A stretch of DNA of 64,000 nucleotides from Hippopus hippopus (lineage: Eukaryota; Mollusca; Bivalvia; Cardiida; Cardiidae): NCBI GenBank assembly GCA_946811185.2, contig OX328098.1, positions 41,789,650 through 41,853,649 of the forward strand, given 5' to 3'. Shown here one piece after another: positions 10,373 to 20,098 of this stretch. How positions within the stretch are numbered: position 1 is the stretch's first letter; every line of letters starts with the position of its first letter. The notes beneath the pieces were generated by a model, which was given only the letters and a program-made list of their open reading frames with translations, was not told the origin of the DNA and did no database searches. Both the position numbers and the translations under genes were made by a program.

Positions 10373-10567
10373 CTCTTTACTAAACAGCAAAAATTTAGAC
10401 TGGTCAAAATTCAATGCATTTGCAGACAACAATTTGAATATAGCTCAAATAATGATTTCTGTCTTTGATAGGGTAGAAAACATGGTGAGATGAGGAGGAA
10501 ATGCTGGTTATCAGTTTTCAACCCTATCAGGGTCGTTAAAACTCAGGATTGTGTCTTAAAGGCTTAA
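10369..10567 (-). mobile_element. M1 MITE, minus orientation, abutting
   Basis: TTAACTCTTTACTAAACAGC, GACTGGTCAAAATTCAATGC, then AGGGTCGTTAAAACTCAGGA and GGCTTAAG. The 3' arm of the hairpin is mostly deleted. Confidence 0.65.
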
Positions 10568-10710
10568 GCCACATTCATCATCTGCAAATGCCTTGAATAT
10601 GGACAGGTCTAGAATTTTGTCCTGTTTTCAAGGTCAGGCTGCTCCCCTTTTCCCTTCTTTTTTTCTCCACATATTTGTATGGCTGTGGTTTGTAATCCTA
10701 CCTTTTTTTT

Positions 10711-11552
10711 TTTAGCTCACCTGAGCATGAAGTGCTCAAGGTGAACTTTTGTGATCATGCTGTGTCGGTTGTGTGACTTGCATCGTGTGTTATGTGACTT
10801 GCATCGTCAACTTTTACATTGTATACGCTCTAGAGGCCATATTTTCAATCCAATACTCTTAAAAGTGGGTCAGAATGTTTGTCTTGATGATGTTTATGAG
10901 GATTCCAAAAATGGGTCACATTGGGTCAAAAACTAAGTCACTAGGACAAATCTTAGAAAACTCTTGTGTACCCTCTTGAGGCCACATTTTCAGTCAAATA
11001 CTCATGAATGTTTGTCAGAATGTTTGCCATGATGATATCTTAAACGGGGGTGAAAATGGGTCACATAGATCAAAAACTTGGCCACCAGGTCAAACCTTTA
11101 AAATAGCTTGGTATCTCTAGAGTCAATATTTTTTGTCCAGTACTTATGAAAATTAGTAAGAACGGTTTTCTTGATGATCAGTAAGATGAAATTGGAAATG
11201 TGTTAAATTGGGTAAAAAACTAGGTTGCCATGTCAAATCTTTGAAAAATCTTGTGTACACTCTAGAGGCCACATTATCTGTCCAATACTTATGAAAGGTG
11301 ATCAGAACTTTTGTTTTCATAATATCTACAATTGGAAAATGGGCTGTGTTGGGCTAAAGGAGTAGGTCACTGAGAGAAATTCTACTAAAAGTTTGTGTAC
11401 AAGCTAGGGGCCAAATTTTCAGACCAATAACTATAAAAGATGAAACCTTGGTAGAATGTTTATCATAATATCTCGAAAGAGATTGAAAATGGGTCATGTT
11501 TGGTCAAAAGGCTCGGGTGAGCGACTTCAGGGCCATCATTGCCCTCTTGTTT
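10711..11552 (+). mobile_element. E1: AGCTCACCTGAGC element with internal tandem repeats
   Basis: Starts TTTAGCTCACCTGAGCATGA with a short inverted repeat (GCTCACC, then AAGGTGAAC) and ends GGGTGAGCGACTTCAGGGCC ATC. The interior is five or more diverged tandem units of about 140-170 bp marked by CTCTAGAGGCCA, CCAATACT(T/C)ATGAAA, GTCAGAATGTTTGTC and GGTCAAAAACTAGGTCA. No coding capacity. Confidence 0.7.
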
Positions 11553-11877
11553 ACTTCAACTGCTATTTGGTCAGAAACCATGGACCATTTAAAAAAGTCA
11601 AAAAGCAGTTAACATCCAATGTCTTCGTGTTGTTGTTACAATCATGTCCTTTGCAATCTCAATACGTCTCATGATTTTCTTGCTTAGGGACCTCCTTCAC
11701 AGATTTAGAGAAAAGATTTATCTGTTAACAATCATGGCTACTGTTGGTGTTGCTTATTTTCTGCATAAAACCTTTAAGGCATTTTATTGGTCAAAGGGAT
11801 ATAACTCATTATTAGCAACACAGTGTTTTATCTGTTTATCCCTTAGTAAATTTGAACAGGTAGACAATGTTCATTTT
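11553..11877. other. Spacer with no recognised feature
   Basis: Unique-looking AT-rich sequence between E1 and E2. Two short overlapping open frames have no splice signals or recognisable motif. Confidence 0.5.
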
Positions 11878-13320
11878 TAGCTCACCTGAGCACAACATGC
11901 TCAAAGGGAGCTTTTAGGGTCATCCTGTGTCCGTCGTTCGTCGTCAACAATTTCTTTAAACATCTTCTCCTCCTAAACCGCAGGGCCGATTTGGACCAAA
12001 TTTGGCTGGAATGTTCCTTGGGAGGTCCTCTTTAAAAATTGTTCACAGAATTTGATTCCATATAAAACTCTGCTTGCCATGGCAACCAAATGGAATTTTC
12101 TAAGAAATTCTTTAAAAATTTTCTCCTCTGAAACCGCTGGTCAGATTTTGAAATAATTTCACAGAAATGTTCCTTGGGTGACCCTTTTCAAAAATTGTTC
12201 GCAAAATTTCATCCGTCGAAAAACGTGGGGGGGGGGGGGGGGCTCCTTGTGTCAAGTGGTGTCAACAATTCTTTAAACATCTTCTCCTCCTAAACCACTG
12301 GGCCAATTTGGACCAAACTTGGCTGGAATGTTCCTTGGGAGGTCCTCTTTAAGAATTGTTCACAAAATTTGATTCCATCAAAAACTCTGGTTGCCATGGC
12401 AACCAAATGGAATTTTTGAAGAAATTCTTTAAAAATCTTAGAAGAACCTTGTGTACGCTGTAGAGGCCGCATTTTCAGTCCAAAACTTTTGAAAGTTGGT
12501 CAGAATGTTTGTCTTGATGATATCTCGGACGAGTTCGAAAATGGGTGATGTTGGGCCAAAAACTAGGTCACTAGTTCAAATCTTAGAAAATCTTTTGTAC
12601 CTTCTAGAGGCCACTTTTTTAGTGCAATACTCATGAAACTTGGTCAGCATGTTTGTCTTGATGATTTCTTGGACTAGTTTGCAAATTGGTCATGTCAGGT
12701 CAAAAACTAGGTCACCGAGTCAAATCTTAGAAAAACTGTGTGTACGCTCTAGAGGCCACATTTTCAGTCAAATACTCATGAAAGTTGGTCAGAATGTTTG
12801 TCATAATGATATCTTAAACGAGGGTGAAAATGGGTCACATCGGGTCAAAAACTAGGTCACCAGGTCAAGTCTTTGAAATAGCTTGCGTAGCTCTAGAGTC
12901 ATCATTTTCTGTCCAATACTTATGAAAATTTGTCAGAATGTTTGTCTTGATGATCAATATGATGAAATTGAACATGGGTCACACTTGGTGAAAAACTAGG
13001 TCGCCATGTCAAATCTTGGAAAAACCTTGTGTACACTCTAGAGGCCACATTTTCTGTCCAATAAATTATGAAAGGTGGTCAGAATCTTTGTTTTGATAAT
13101 ATCTACAATGGGAAAATTGGCTATGTTTGGCTTAAAAGTAGGTGACTGAGAGAAATTCTAGAAAAAGCTTGTGTACAAGCTAGAAGCCAAATTTTCAGTC
13201 CAATAATTATGAAATCTTGGTAGAATGTTTGTCACAATATCTCAAAAGAGGTTTGAAATGGGTTTTGTTTGGTCAAAAGACTCAGGTGAGCGACTGCAGG
13301 GCCAACATGGCCCCTGTTTT
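11878..13320 (+). mobile_element. E2: second AGCTCACCTGAGC element
   Basis: Starts TTTTAGCTCACCTGAGCACA and ends CTCAGGTGAGCGACTGCAGG then GCCAACATGGCCCCTG. The left third carries two copies of a CTTCTCCTCCTAAACC(G/A)C block (11967, 12281) and a pure G run of 18 at about 12228-12245. The right two thirds are the same tandem unit as in E1. It is a longer relative of E1 and the reverse of E3. Confidence 0.7.
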
Positions 13321-13336
13321 ATGACTTGTATGCCTG

Positions 13337-13563
13337 ATAACTCCTTACCGAACAAAAATTTTAAAACATGTCCAAATTGAAAGCATTTGCGGACGACAGA
13401 ATAAATGTGACTAAAAATTGTAGTTTGTCTTGGGAATGGTAGAAAACATTGTGGGAAAAGGAGAAAATGCTGGTTACCATCATCTTTTCCTTTTCCCAAA
13501 ATATTTTCAAAATCACTCCCTCCAAGGGTTGTTAAAACTAGTGATCGTGTGGTAAAAGGATAA
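13337..13563 (-). mobile_element. M1 MITE, minus orientation
   Basis: GATAACTCCTTACCGAACAA, GCATTTGCGGACGACAGAAT, a hairpin around CTGGTTACCA, then GGGTTGTTAAAACTAGTGAT and GTGTGGTAAAAGGATAA. Confidence 0.75.
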
Positions 13564-13574
13564 GCCAGCAGAGC

Positions 13575-13795
13575 AATACCACACAATCTGAACTTTTAAT
13601 GACCATGTGAAAGAAGTCATTTGAAAACATTGTGGGAAAAGGAGAAAATGCTGGTTACCAGCATATTCTCCCTTTCCCACAATGTTTTGTTCCATATCAA
13701 AGAAAACTTTAACCATTTGAGCCACATTGAAATTGCCATCGACAAATGCTTTCAATTTGGACCAAGCTAAGATTTTGTCATCTGGAAAAGGGTTC
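13575..13795 (+). mobile_element. M1 MITE, plus orientation
   Basis: CAATACCACACAATCTGAAC, ATTTGAAAACATTGTGGGAA, hairpin centre CTGGTTACCAG, then CATCGACAAATGCTTTCAAT and CTGGAAAAGGGTTCA. It abuts copies on both sides. Confidence 0.75.
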
Positions 13796-14014
13796 ACCAA
13801 ACAGTCCCATGTTTTCAAAACCCAGGGAAAAGTAGTTTTTGAAAACATGTAAGGAAATTGAGGAAATGCCAGTAACCAGCATTTTCTCCCTTTTCCTACA
13901 ATGTTTTTCACCCTTTCTAAGCTAAATCCTATTATATGAACCAATTTTGATTAGTCTGCATCAAATGCTTTTTAATTCTACAAGTCTGTTTCTTGTCAAC
14001 TGGTAAAAAGTTAA
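13795..14014 (+). mobile_element. M1 MITE, plus orientation
   Basis: CCAAACAGTCCCATG, AAACATGTAAGGAAATTGAG, hairpin centre CAGTAACCAG, then CATCAAATGCTTTTTAATTC and ACTGGTAAAAAGTTAA. Third consecutive copy in this cluster. Confidence 0.7.
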
Positions 14015-14079
14015 CTTTGCAATCTTGCTTTTAATTACATGTTTTTACCCATACAGGGTAAATGAAACCAACAGATATT

Positions 14080-14309
14080 TTAACTCTTTACCAAACAACA
14101 ACATTTTTTACGAGTCAAAATTGAAAACTGTTGCAGACGACAAATTAAATGTGGCTAAATTGAAAAAAAACTGACTCTAAAAGGGTAGAAAACATTGTGG
14201 GAAAAGGAGAAAATGCTTGTTACCAGCATTTTCCCCTTTTCTGACATTGTTTTCAAAAAGCTTTTTCCCCAGGGTTGTTAAAACACGGGATTGTGTGGTA
14301 AAGGGTTAA
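14080..14309 (-). mobile_element. M1 MITE, minus orientation
   Basis: TTAACTCTTTACCAAACAAC, GTTGCAGACGACAAATTAAA, hairpin centre TTGTTACCAGC, GGGTTGTTAAAACACGGGAT and GTGTGGTAAAGGGTTAA. TTAA at both ends. Confidence 0.8.
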
Positions 14310-14436
14310 GTCTAGATGTAATACCCAAACAACTACTGTATATGTTGTTCTTGTCTGGAATGTCTCGGCATAGTGGACAGTGTAGATCCAAGATCATACT
14401 GCACATATTTAGCAAGTGTCTCTGAAATGCTCATTA

Positions 14437-15830
14437 TGCCCCCCTTCAACGAAGTGGGGATATATTGCTTTGCTAATGTCGGTCGGTCTGTCGGTCCGAC
14501 GGTCGGTCGGTAGATCTTACCTTGTCTGGATGATAACTAGACACAGAATTGACCTAGGTTTGTCAAATTTGGTACAGACATGCGTCTTGGAGTGTAGATG
14601 ATCCCTATTGATTTTGAGGTCAATCGGTCAAAGGTCAAGGTCACAGTGACCGTCAACATGTTGATATATAGACCAAACCTTGTCCGGATGATAACTAAAC
14701 ACAGAATTGACCTAGGTTCGTCAAAATTGGGATAGACATGCGTCTCGGAGTGTAGATGATCCCTTTTGATTTTGAGGTCAATCGGTCAAAGGTCAAGGTC
14801 ACAGTGACTGTCAACATGTTGATATATAGACCGAACCTTGTCTGGATGATAACTAGACACAGAATTGACCTAGGTTCGTCAAATTTGGCACAGACATTTG
14901 TCTTGGAGTGCAGATGATCCCTATTGATTTGAGGTCAATCGGTCAAAGGTCAAGGTCACAGTGACCGTCAACATGTTCATATATAGACCAAACCTTGTCC
15001 GGATGATAACTAGACACAGAATTGACCTAGATTCATCAAATTTGGCGCAGACATGCATCTTGGAGTGTAGATGATCCCTATTGATTTCGAGGTCAATCGG
15101 TCAAAGGTCAAGGTCACAGTGACCGTCAACATTTTGATATATAGACCAAACCTTGTCCGGATGATAAGTAGACACAGAATTGACCTAGGTTCGTCAAATT
15201 TGGCACAGACATGCGTCTCGGAGTGTAGATGATCCCTATTGATTTTGAGATCAATCGGTCAAAGGTCAAGGTCACAGTGACCGTCAACATGTTGATATAT
15301 AGACCAAACCTTGTCCGGATGATAAGTAGACACAGAATTGACCTAGGTTCGTCAAATTTGGCACAGACATTTGTCTCGGAGTGCAGATGATCCGTATCGA
15401 TTTTGAGATTAATCCATCAAAGGTCAAGGTCACAGTGGCCTTCAACTTCATGATATTTAGACCTAACCTTGTCCGGATGATAACTAGACACAGAATTGAC
15501 CTAAGTCCTTCAAATTTTGTACAGATATTCATCTTGGAGTGTAAATGATTCCTATCAATTTTAAGGTTAATCCATGCCGAAAAGAAAATCAATAACCCAG
15601 TCTGTGTATCGGCGACTGTTTACAATCTTGTATGTATACGCACGGTGGTGTGTATAATTATGCGAACTGTTGACAGATTATCACGTTTAACAATTGAAGT
15701 GGGCTATAAATCAAAAAGATGACATCGATATTTCCCAATCAATTCTTTTGATATCAGTTTATGAACTGTGCCACTTCCTGTATCAATGTGGCAGTAGGGG
15801 GGCATGACTGTTTTACAAACAGATATCTTG
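14437..15830 (+). mobile_element. E6: element with 158-bp minisatellite
   Basis: Opens TGCCCCCCTTCAACGAAGTG and GTCGGTCGGTCTGTCGGTCC, and closes GCAGTAGGGGGGCATGACTG then TTTTACAAACAGATATC. The core from 14515 to about 15565 is seven tandem copies of a 157-158 bp unit, with CTTGTC(C/T)GGATGATAACT starting at 14521, 14679, 14837, 14994, 15152, 15310 and 15468. The unit includes CGGTCAAAGGTCAAGGTCAC. The first six units differ by a few percent only; the last is more diverged. Confidence 0.8.
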
Positions 15831-15886
15831 TTTCGCAATTGATCTACTCTTGGATAGAAAATATTGTGAGAAAAGGACAGTGTTTG

Positions 15887-16110
15887 ACAACCCTTACCCA
15901 AACAATCCCATGTTTGGCAACCATGAAGATGAAATCTTTTGACGACATTGCAAGAAAAGGAGAAAATGCTGGTTATCAGCATTTTTCCCATTTCCACAAT
16001 ATTCTATAGCCTGTTGGAGATAATTCCATCATTTAGTAACATTGAATATGTTATACTTAAAATGCCTTTCATATGGAAGAATTTAAATTTTGTTGCTTGG
16101 TAAAGAGTTC
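15887..16110 (+). mobile_element. M1 MITE, plus orientation
   Basis: CAACCCTTACCCAAACAATC, CCATGAAGATGAAATCTTTT, hairpin centre CTGGTTATCAGC, then TTTGTTGCTTGGTAAAGAGT. Confidence 0.7.
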
Positions 16111-16159
16111 AAAGTATTTGTCCCCAGGGTCATTAAGACAAAGGATTGTTTGCCATAGG

Positions 16160-16385
16160 TTAACCCTTTACCAAAGAGACAAAAATTTGCATTGGACCAA
16201 ATTGAAAGCCTTTGCAGACAAGTTAAATATAGCTCGAATCATGATTTCTGACTCTAATAAGGTAGAAAACATTGTTGGAAAAGGAGAAAATGCTGGTTAC
16301 CAGCATTTTCTCCATTTCCCACAATGTGTTTAAAAGCTTTCTCTTTCAGGGTTGTAAAAACTCACTTTTGTGTTGTAAAGGGTAA
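16160..16385 (-). mobile_element. M1 MITE, minus orientation
   Basis: TTAACCCTTTACCAAAGAGA, GCCTTTGCAGACAAGTTAAA, a strong hairpin around CTGGTTACCAG, then GGGTTGTAAAAACTCACTTT and TTGTAAAGGGTAAA. It ends about 160 bp before the exon at 16548. Confidence 0.8.
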
Positions 16386-16547
16386 AAGCAATCTTTACTG
16401 ATTAATAAATAGACTGGTAATTAACTAAAAGTATTATTGAAAAACAAAATTTTCATATTTTGACTAAAATCACCCATATCCATGTTTACTTCTACATTTT
16501 TTTGTCCGGTAAATGGCTTTACTTCACTATTTTGTTGTATATTTCAG

Positions 16548-17765
16548 CAAAGTGACAGCAGTGCAACAATAACATCCGAGTCCTCAGCTGATATAGGCGA
16601 GGAACAGGGAACTATTCCCTATATGGATGGTCAAGAGTCTGGTTCCCTGAAAAACAGAGATTCTGCCTATATATCCTATACTAACTTACTTGATGATGAT
16701 GACAGTGGGATTGTTATGCGAACAGGGTCTCAAACTTCTTTAGATAAATCACGGTCAGAATCTAACATGAGACCCGAATTGCCAGCGAAAAATACCAGGC
16801 TGGCAGGTTCAAACTCTGATTCCAAGTTACCACCACCGAGACCTGCCCCTAGATCAAGTGTGAGCCCGAACACAGAAAATATGGGCGACAGACTGATAAA
16901 GCCCTCAACTGTAAGAGAGAGGCCCCAGCCTGCACCACGAAGACATTCTATGGAAAAAGCAACTGAACAAAGTAACATAGATGATATCTTGATAAATTTA
17001 GAAACTCCATCAGAGGAAAAAGAACAATTGAGTTTGACTGCCCGGTTTGACAGTGTTGAGGTTGGTGGTGAATATGTAACTTTACGTCAGTCTGGGACAA
17101 TCCCTTCACGCAATAGTGAGAACAGGCGTAGTAGTATTACTCGTACACCAGCAATTAAATTGCCATCCACTGAAACTCCCAAAAGACCTAGTATACGGCG
17201 AGAAAGGTCACCAGTGTCAACTGATGAGGACTCTCCACAGACTGGTTCAATAATTGACTTTGATCCTCTCTCTAACCAGTCTGGATCTCCTGAATTGAGC
17301 CAAAGAACAGTAGCCCATTCTAGTGCTCCTAGTGACTCCAATAACTCTAGTTCTTTATTAATGGATTGGAATATAAAAGACTTAACTTCTATGACAAATA
17401 CTCCCTCCCAGTCTAGTTACCCATATGGATACTCAACTCCACCAATGGCTATGAACAATCTGAATAATTTTTACACCCCACCTCAACAGTATCCACAGCC
17501 TACGCGAGTGTCTCTTAATTTTCAAAATCAATTAGGATCAATTAATACAAGAACCATGCCCCCAAATGTTCCTCCTCGCCCTCACCGTAAAGGAAGGCCC
17601 AGTATGGGTGTCCCGAGTTCTCAAGGACATTTTTTGCCGCCCAAGTCCAATGAAAGTCAAGAATTAGTGAACAGTTCTGACCCTTTTTCAGAATTGGTGG
17701 ATCTTACTCAACCAATCCAACCATCAACACAAGCGAACAAGTCAACCTGGCAAACTTTTGATTAG
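16548..17765 (+). CDS. Proline/serine-rich adaptor-like protein, terminal exon
   Basis: Large last exon: acceptor TTGTTGTATATTTCAG|CAAAGT, phase 0, 405 codons and a TAG stop. No globular domain is visible; the tail is disordered, rich in Ser, Pro, Asn and Arg. Counting from the exon start, motifs are PPPRPAPR (95-102) and PPNVPPRPHRKGR (338-350), both SH3-ligand-like; LINLE (148-152), which fits the clathrin box LphiXphi[DE]; IDFDPL (236-241); DPFSEL (378-383), a DPF adaptin-ear motif; and a C-terminal WQTFD. Several RRxS sites could be phosphorylated. The set is typical of endocytic or trafficking regulators such as DENND1 or synaptojanin tails, but I cannot name the family; the globular part lies left of the window. 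The terminal exon is long and codes well, so I am confident that it is real. Confidence 0.85.
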   Translation, partial: QSDSSATITSESSADIGEEQGTIPYMDGQESGSLKNRDSAYISYTNLLDDDDSGIVMRTGSQTSLDKSRSESNMRPELPAKNTRLAGSNSDSKLPPPRPAPRSSVSPNTENMGDRLIKPSTVRERPQPAPRRHSMEKATEQSNIDDILINLETPSEEKEQLSLTARFDSVEVGGEYVTLRQSGTIPSRNSENRRSSITRTPAIKLPSTETPKRPSIRRERSPVSTDEDSPQTGSIIDFDPLSNQSGSPELSQRTVAHSSAPSDSNNSSSLLMDWNIKDLTSMTNTPSQSSYPYGYSTPPMAMNNLNNFYTPPQQYPQPTRVSLNFQNQLGSINTRTMPPNVPPRPHRKGRPSMGVPSSQGHFLPPKSNESQELVNSSDPFSELVDLTQPIQPSTQANKSTWQTFD

Positions 17766-17814
17766 CTTCTCTTGTATTTAGTGATAAGTTTTGTATTAGC
17801 TTTTTAAAACTTTT

Positions 17815-18029
17815 GCAAACAAACTTGTTTTCATTGACCTGAGAAAGAAGACATTTGAAAACATAGTGGGAAAAGAAGAAAATGCTGCTAACCAGTATTT
17901 TTTCCCTTTCCACAATGTTTTCTACTATTCTATGGACAGATTTCATCATTTGAGTATCATTTGATCTATTGTCTGCAATCTCTTTCAGTTTGCATGCGTT
18001 TTATATTTTGAAATGTGGTTAGGGGTTAA
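17815..18029 (+). mobile_element. M1 MITE just after the stop codon
   Basis: TTCATTGACCTGAGAAAGAA, GAAAACATAGTGGGAAAAGA, hairpin centre CTGCTAACCAG, TTGCATGCG and GGTTAGGGGTTAA. It lies 50 bp past the TAG at 17765, probably inside the 3' UTR. Confidence 0.65.
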
Positions 18030-18480
18030 AATTTTTCACTGCTAATGGCCAATTTGGTAACTTTTACAGAGACTTTTCTAGATCTGTTGCAGAGTGAACC
18101 AGGGCTGGTATTCACCAACCATTTTAAATTGAAATCTTAATCCAATTTTACATTTAGAAGGTAACACAATCTCTAATTGGGTAAACAATCAGAAATTGTG
18201 TTAACTTTTAACTGTTGAAAACATCTGAGAGTTGGGTTTAGAATGCAATTCAGAGCTGTTGGTGAATAGGGGCCCAGATACTGCAGTTTGGCATTTGGCT
18301 GAAAGATTGCACGTTATCAGTAGGTGTATATCTCAGGTTGGGCTGCATTTCATTACAGCCTGATCTGAGATTTCCAACACGGGCTACTCTTGTTGTGTTA
18401 ATTCACTTGAGGGGTTAAATATTCACCCTGCAGCAAATGCTTTTCAGCAATTTCTTCTTTCCCAACAGTGTTTTCTACCC
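18030..18480. other. Intergenic, 3'-flank with a small palindrome
   Basis: Around 18110-18270, GGTATTCACCAACCATTTTA and GCTGTTGGTGAATAGGGGCC face each other, with TAACACAATCTCTAATTGGG in the middle, suggesting a decayed foldback repeat. CCAATCAGAAGTTGCGTTGC near 58340 and CACAAATTTTGAAG near 37050 are in similar settings. No gene is seen. Confidence 0.4.
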
Positions 18481-18481
18481 T

Positions 18482-18712
18482 GTAACTTTGTATCAAACAA
18501 CAAAATTTTGGATTTTTTAAATTGAGAGCATTAATTTTGTCAACAACAAATCAAAAGTGGCCCAAATGATGGAATTATTCTTCAATAGGGTAGAAATCAT
18601 TGTGGGAAAAAGAAGAAATGCTGGTTACCAGCATTCTCTTTTTCTTACAATGTTTTCAAAAGTCTTCCTCCTCAGCATTGATAAAACTTGGGATTGTGTG
18701 ATAGTGGGTTAA
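18482..18712 (-). mobile_element. M1 MITE, minus orientation
   Basis: AACTTTGTATCAAACAACAA, hairpin GTGGGAAAAAGAAGAAATGC around CTGGTTACCAG, then ATTGATAAAACTTGGGATTG and GTGATAGTGGGTTAA. Confidence 0.7.
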
Positions 18713-18924
18713 AGGGGAAATCACAGCATTTAAGCCATAATTAACTTACTCTCTGCGATGGTTTTCAGTATGGAACAGAGTTAAAACTCTACTTCTGCAC
18801 AGATTACAACTGTTTCGTTTCTTTCTCATGTATATATATCACTCATCATTCAGTGATTGTGACATTCAGGGAAGTCTGTCTGCATCACCAATTTTCCTTG
18901 TTTGTTAAAGTGCTTAATTTAATC

Positions 18925-19168
18925 CTTTGGGTCCTGCATGGCTCATTGGTGAAGTAGGACTCATGACCTGGAAGCCCCAGGTTTGATCCTCACTGGATCA
19001 GTGTGGTTTTTCGTGGGAGTGTCCTTGGGCAAGACATCTTAGAGCCCTTGCCTAGTATTCGTGAAACCCAGGAAATACATGAATAATACTATTTGAGCTG
19101 CTGCCGTGATATGACTGAAATAATGTTGAAAGTGGCGTGAAACACCATTCAGTCAATCATTTAATCCT
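18925..19168 (+). mobile_element. tRNA-derived SINE (S2)
   Basis: The head has TGGCTCATTGGTGAAGTAGG (box-A-like) and CCCCAGGTTTGATCCTCACT (box-B-like). The body has GTGTCCTTGGGCAAGACATC and GTGAAACCCAGGAAATACAT, and the tail GCCGTGATATGACTGAAATA then ATGTTGAAAGTGGCG, TGAAACACCATTCAGTCAAT. The tail is the 3' domain seen in other molluscan SINEs, as far as I can recall. Confidence 0.75.
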
Positions 19169-19170
19169 TG

Positions 19171-19382
19171 TACCATGTACCACATAATCCCAAGTTATAT
19201 GACCCAAAGGTAAAGGACCTTTGAAAACATTGTTGGAAAAGGAGAAAATGGTGGTAGCCAGCATTTTCTCCTTTTCCCACAATGTTTTCTACCAGTTCAG
19301 TGACAAAAATCATCATTTGAGGTACATTCGTTATCTGCTAATGCTTTCAGTTGGATAAGTCTAATTTTTTTCGTTTGCTTAA
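19171..19382 (+). mobile_element. M1 MITE, plus orientation
   Basis: TTAATCCTTGTACCATGTAC, a strong hairpin centred on TGGTAGCCAG, CTGCTAATGCTTTCAGTTGG. It follows the SINE tail directly and shares its right TTAA (19379-19382) with the next copy. Confidence 0.8.
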
Positions 19383-19607
19383 CCCTTTACCACACAATCC
19401 CGAGTTTTAACGACCCTGAGAAAGAGGCCTTTTGAAAACATTGTGGGAAAAGGAGAAAATGCTGGTAACCAGCATTTTCTCCATTTCCCACAATGTTTTC
19501 TTCTCTTTTAAACACAAGTCCTACCATATGAGCCATATTCTATTTCATTGTCTGCAAATACTTTGAATTTGGACAAGTGTAAAGTTTTGCTGTGTGGTAA
19601 AGGGTTA
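19379..19607 (+). mobile_element. M1 MITE, near-consensus copy
   Basis: TTAACCCTTTACCACACAAT, CCCGAGTTTTAACGACCCTG, AGAAAGAGGCCTTTTGAAAA, a hairpin of about 32 bp per arm with one mismatch, then CTGTGTGGTAAAGGGTTA. Close to the family consensus. Confidence 0.85.
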
Positions 19608-19611
19608 TGAG

Positions 19612-19800
19612 TTAAAAACAATCCTGACTTTTTACGACTCTGAGGAAGCAGGTTTTTGAAAAGCTTGTAGCGGGAAAAGGAGAAAATGCTGGTAATCATT
19701 CTAATTCCATTACTTGAGATGCATTTGATTTGTTGTTTGTTAAATGTGTTCTTTTGGACATAACACTGTCTGAAATTTTGTTGTTACGTAAAGAGCGAAT
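19612..19800 (+). mobile_element. M1 MITE lacking the 3' hairpin arm
   Basis: AACAATCCTGACTTTTTACG, GGGAAAAGGAGAAAATGCTG, then directly ATTCTAATTCCATTACTTGA. Only the 5' arm is present, so the palindrome has been deleted through its centre. Confidence 0.6.
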
Positions 19801-20024
19801 TCTTTACCTAACAACAAAAATTTGGCCCAGACCAAATTAAATGTATTTGCAGACAACAAATAAAACTTTGCTAAAGTAATGACTTCTGTCTTTCATTGGG
19901 TAGAAAACATTGTGTTAAAAGGAGAAAATCCTTGTTACCAGGATTTTCTCCTTTTCCAACTATGTTTTCTAAAGAATTCTCTTTCAGGGTGATTTATTGT
20001 TGGGATTGTGTGGTAAAGGGTTAC
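19797..20024 (-). mobile_element. M1 MITE, minus orientation
   Basis: TTCTTTACCTAACAACAAAA, GTATTTGCAGACAACAAATA, hairpin centre CTTGTTACCAGG, then GGGATTGTGTGGTAAAGGG. Confidence 0.75.
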
Positions 20025-20098
20025 TTCTTTGCTCTTTTCTATTCTATCACAGACAAATTTTACCGTTTGATTGATATTTAAAAGAGTAAGGTAAAGGG

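Noticed and set aside
12228..12245. Run of 18 G as a regulatory or quadruplex element
   Set aside because: A single homopolymer inside a repeat is likely to be slippage or a sequencing artefact.
13242..13944. Long minus-strand open frames of 114 and 143 codons
   Set aside because: They run across adjacent M1 copies, whose palindromic core is open in several frames. Many similar frames occur over other M1 copies.
15284..15592. 102-codon minus-strand open frame in E6
   Set aside because: The frame follows the 158-bp unit through the minisatellite. Related frames appear wherever this unit occurs; it is repeat sequence, not a gene.
14437..15600. LTR retrotransposon
   Set aside because: No pair of long terminal repeats, primer-binding site or polyprotein was found here or elsewhere in the window.
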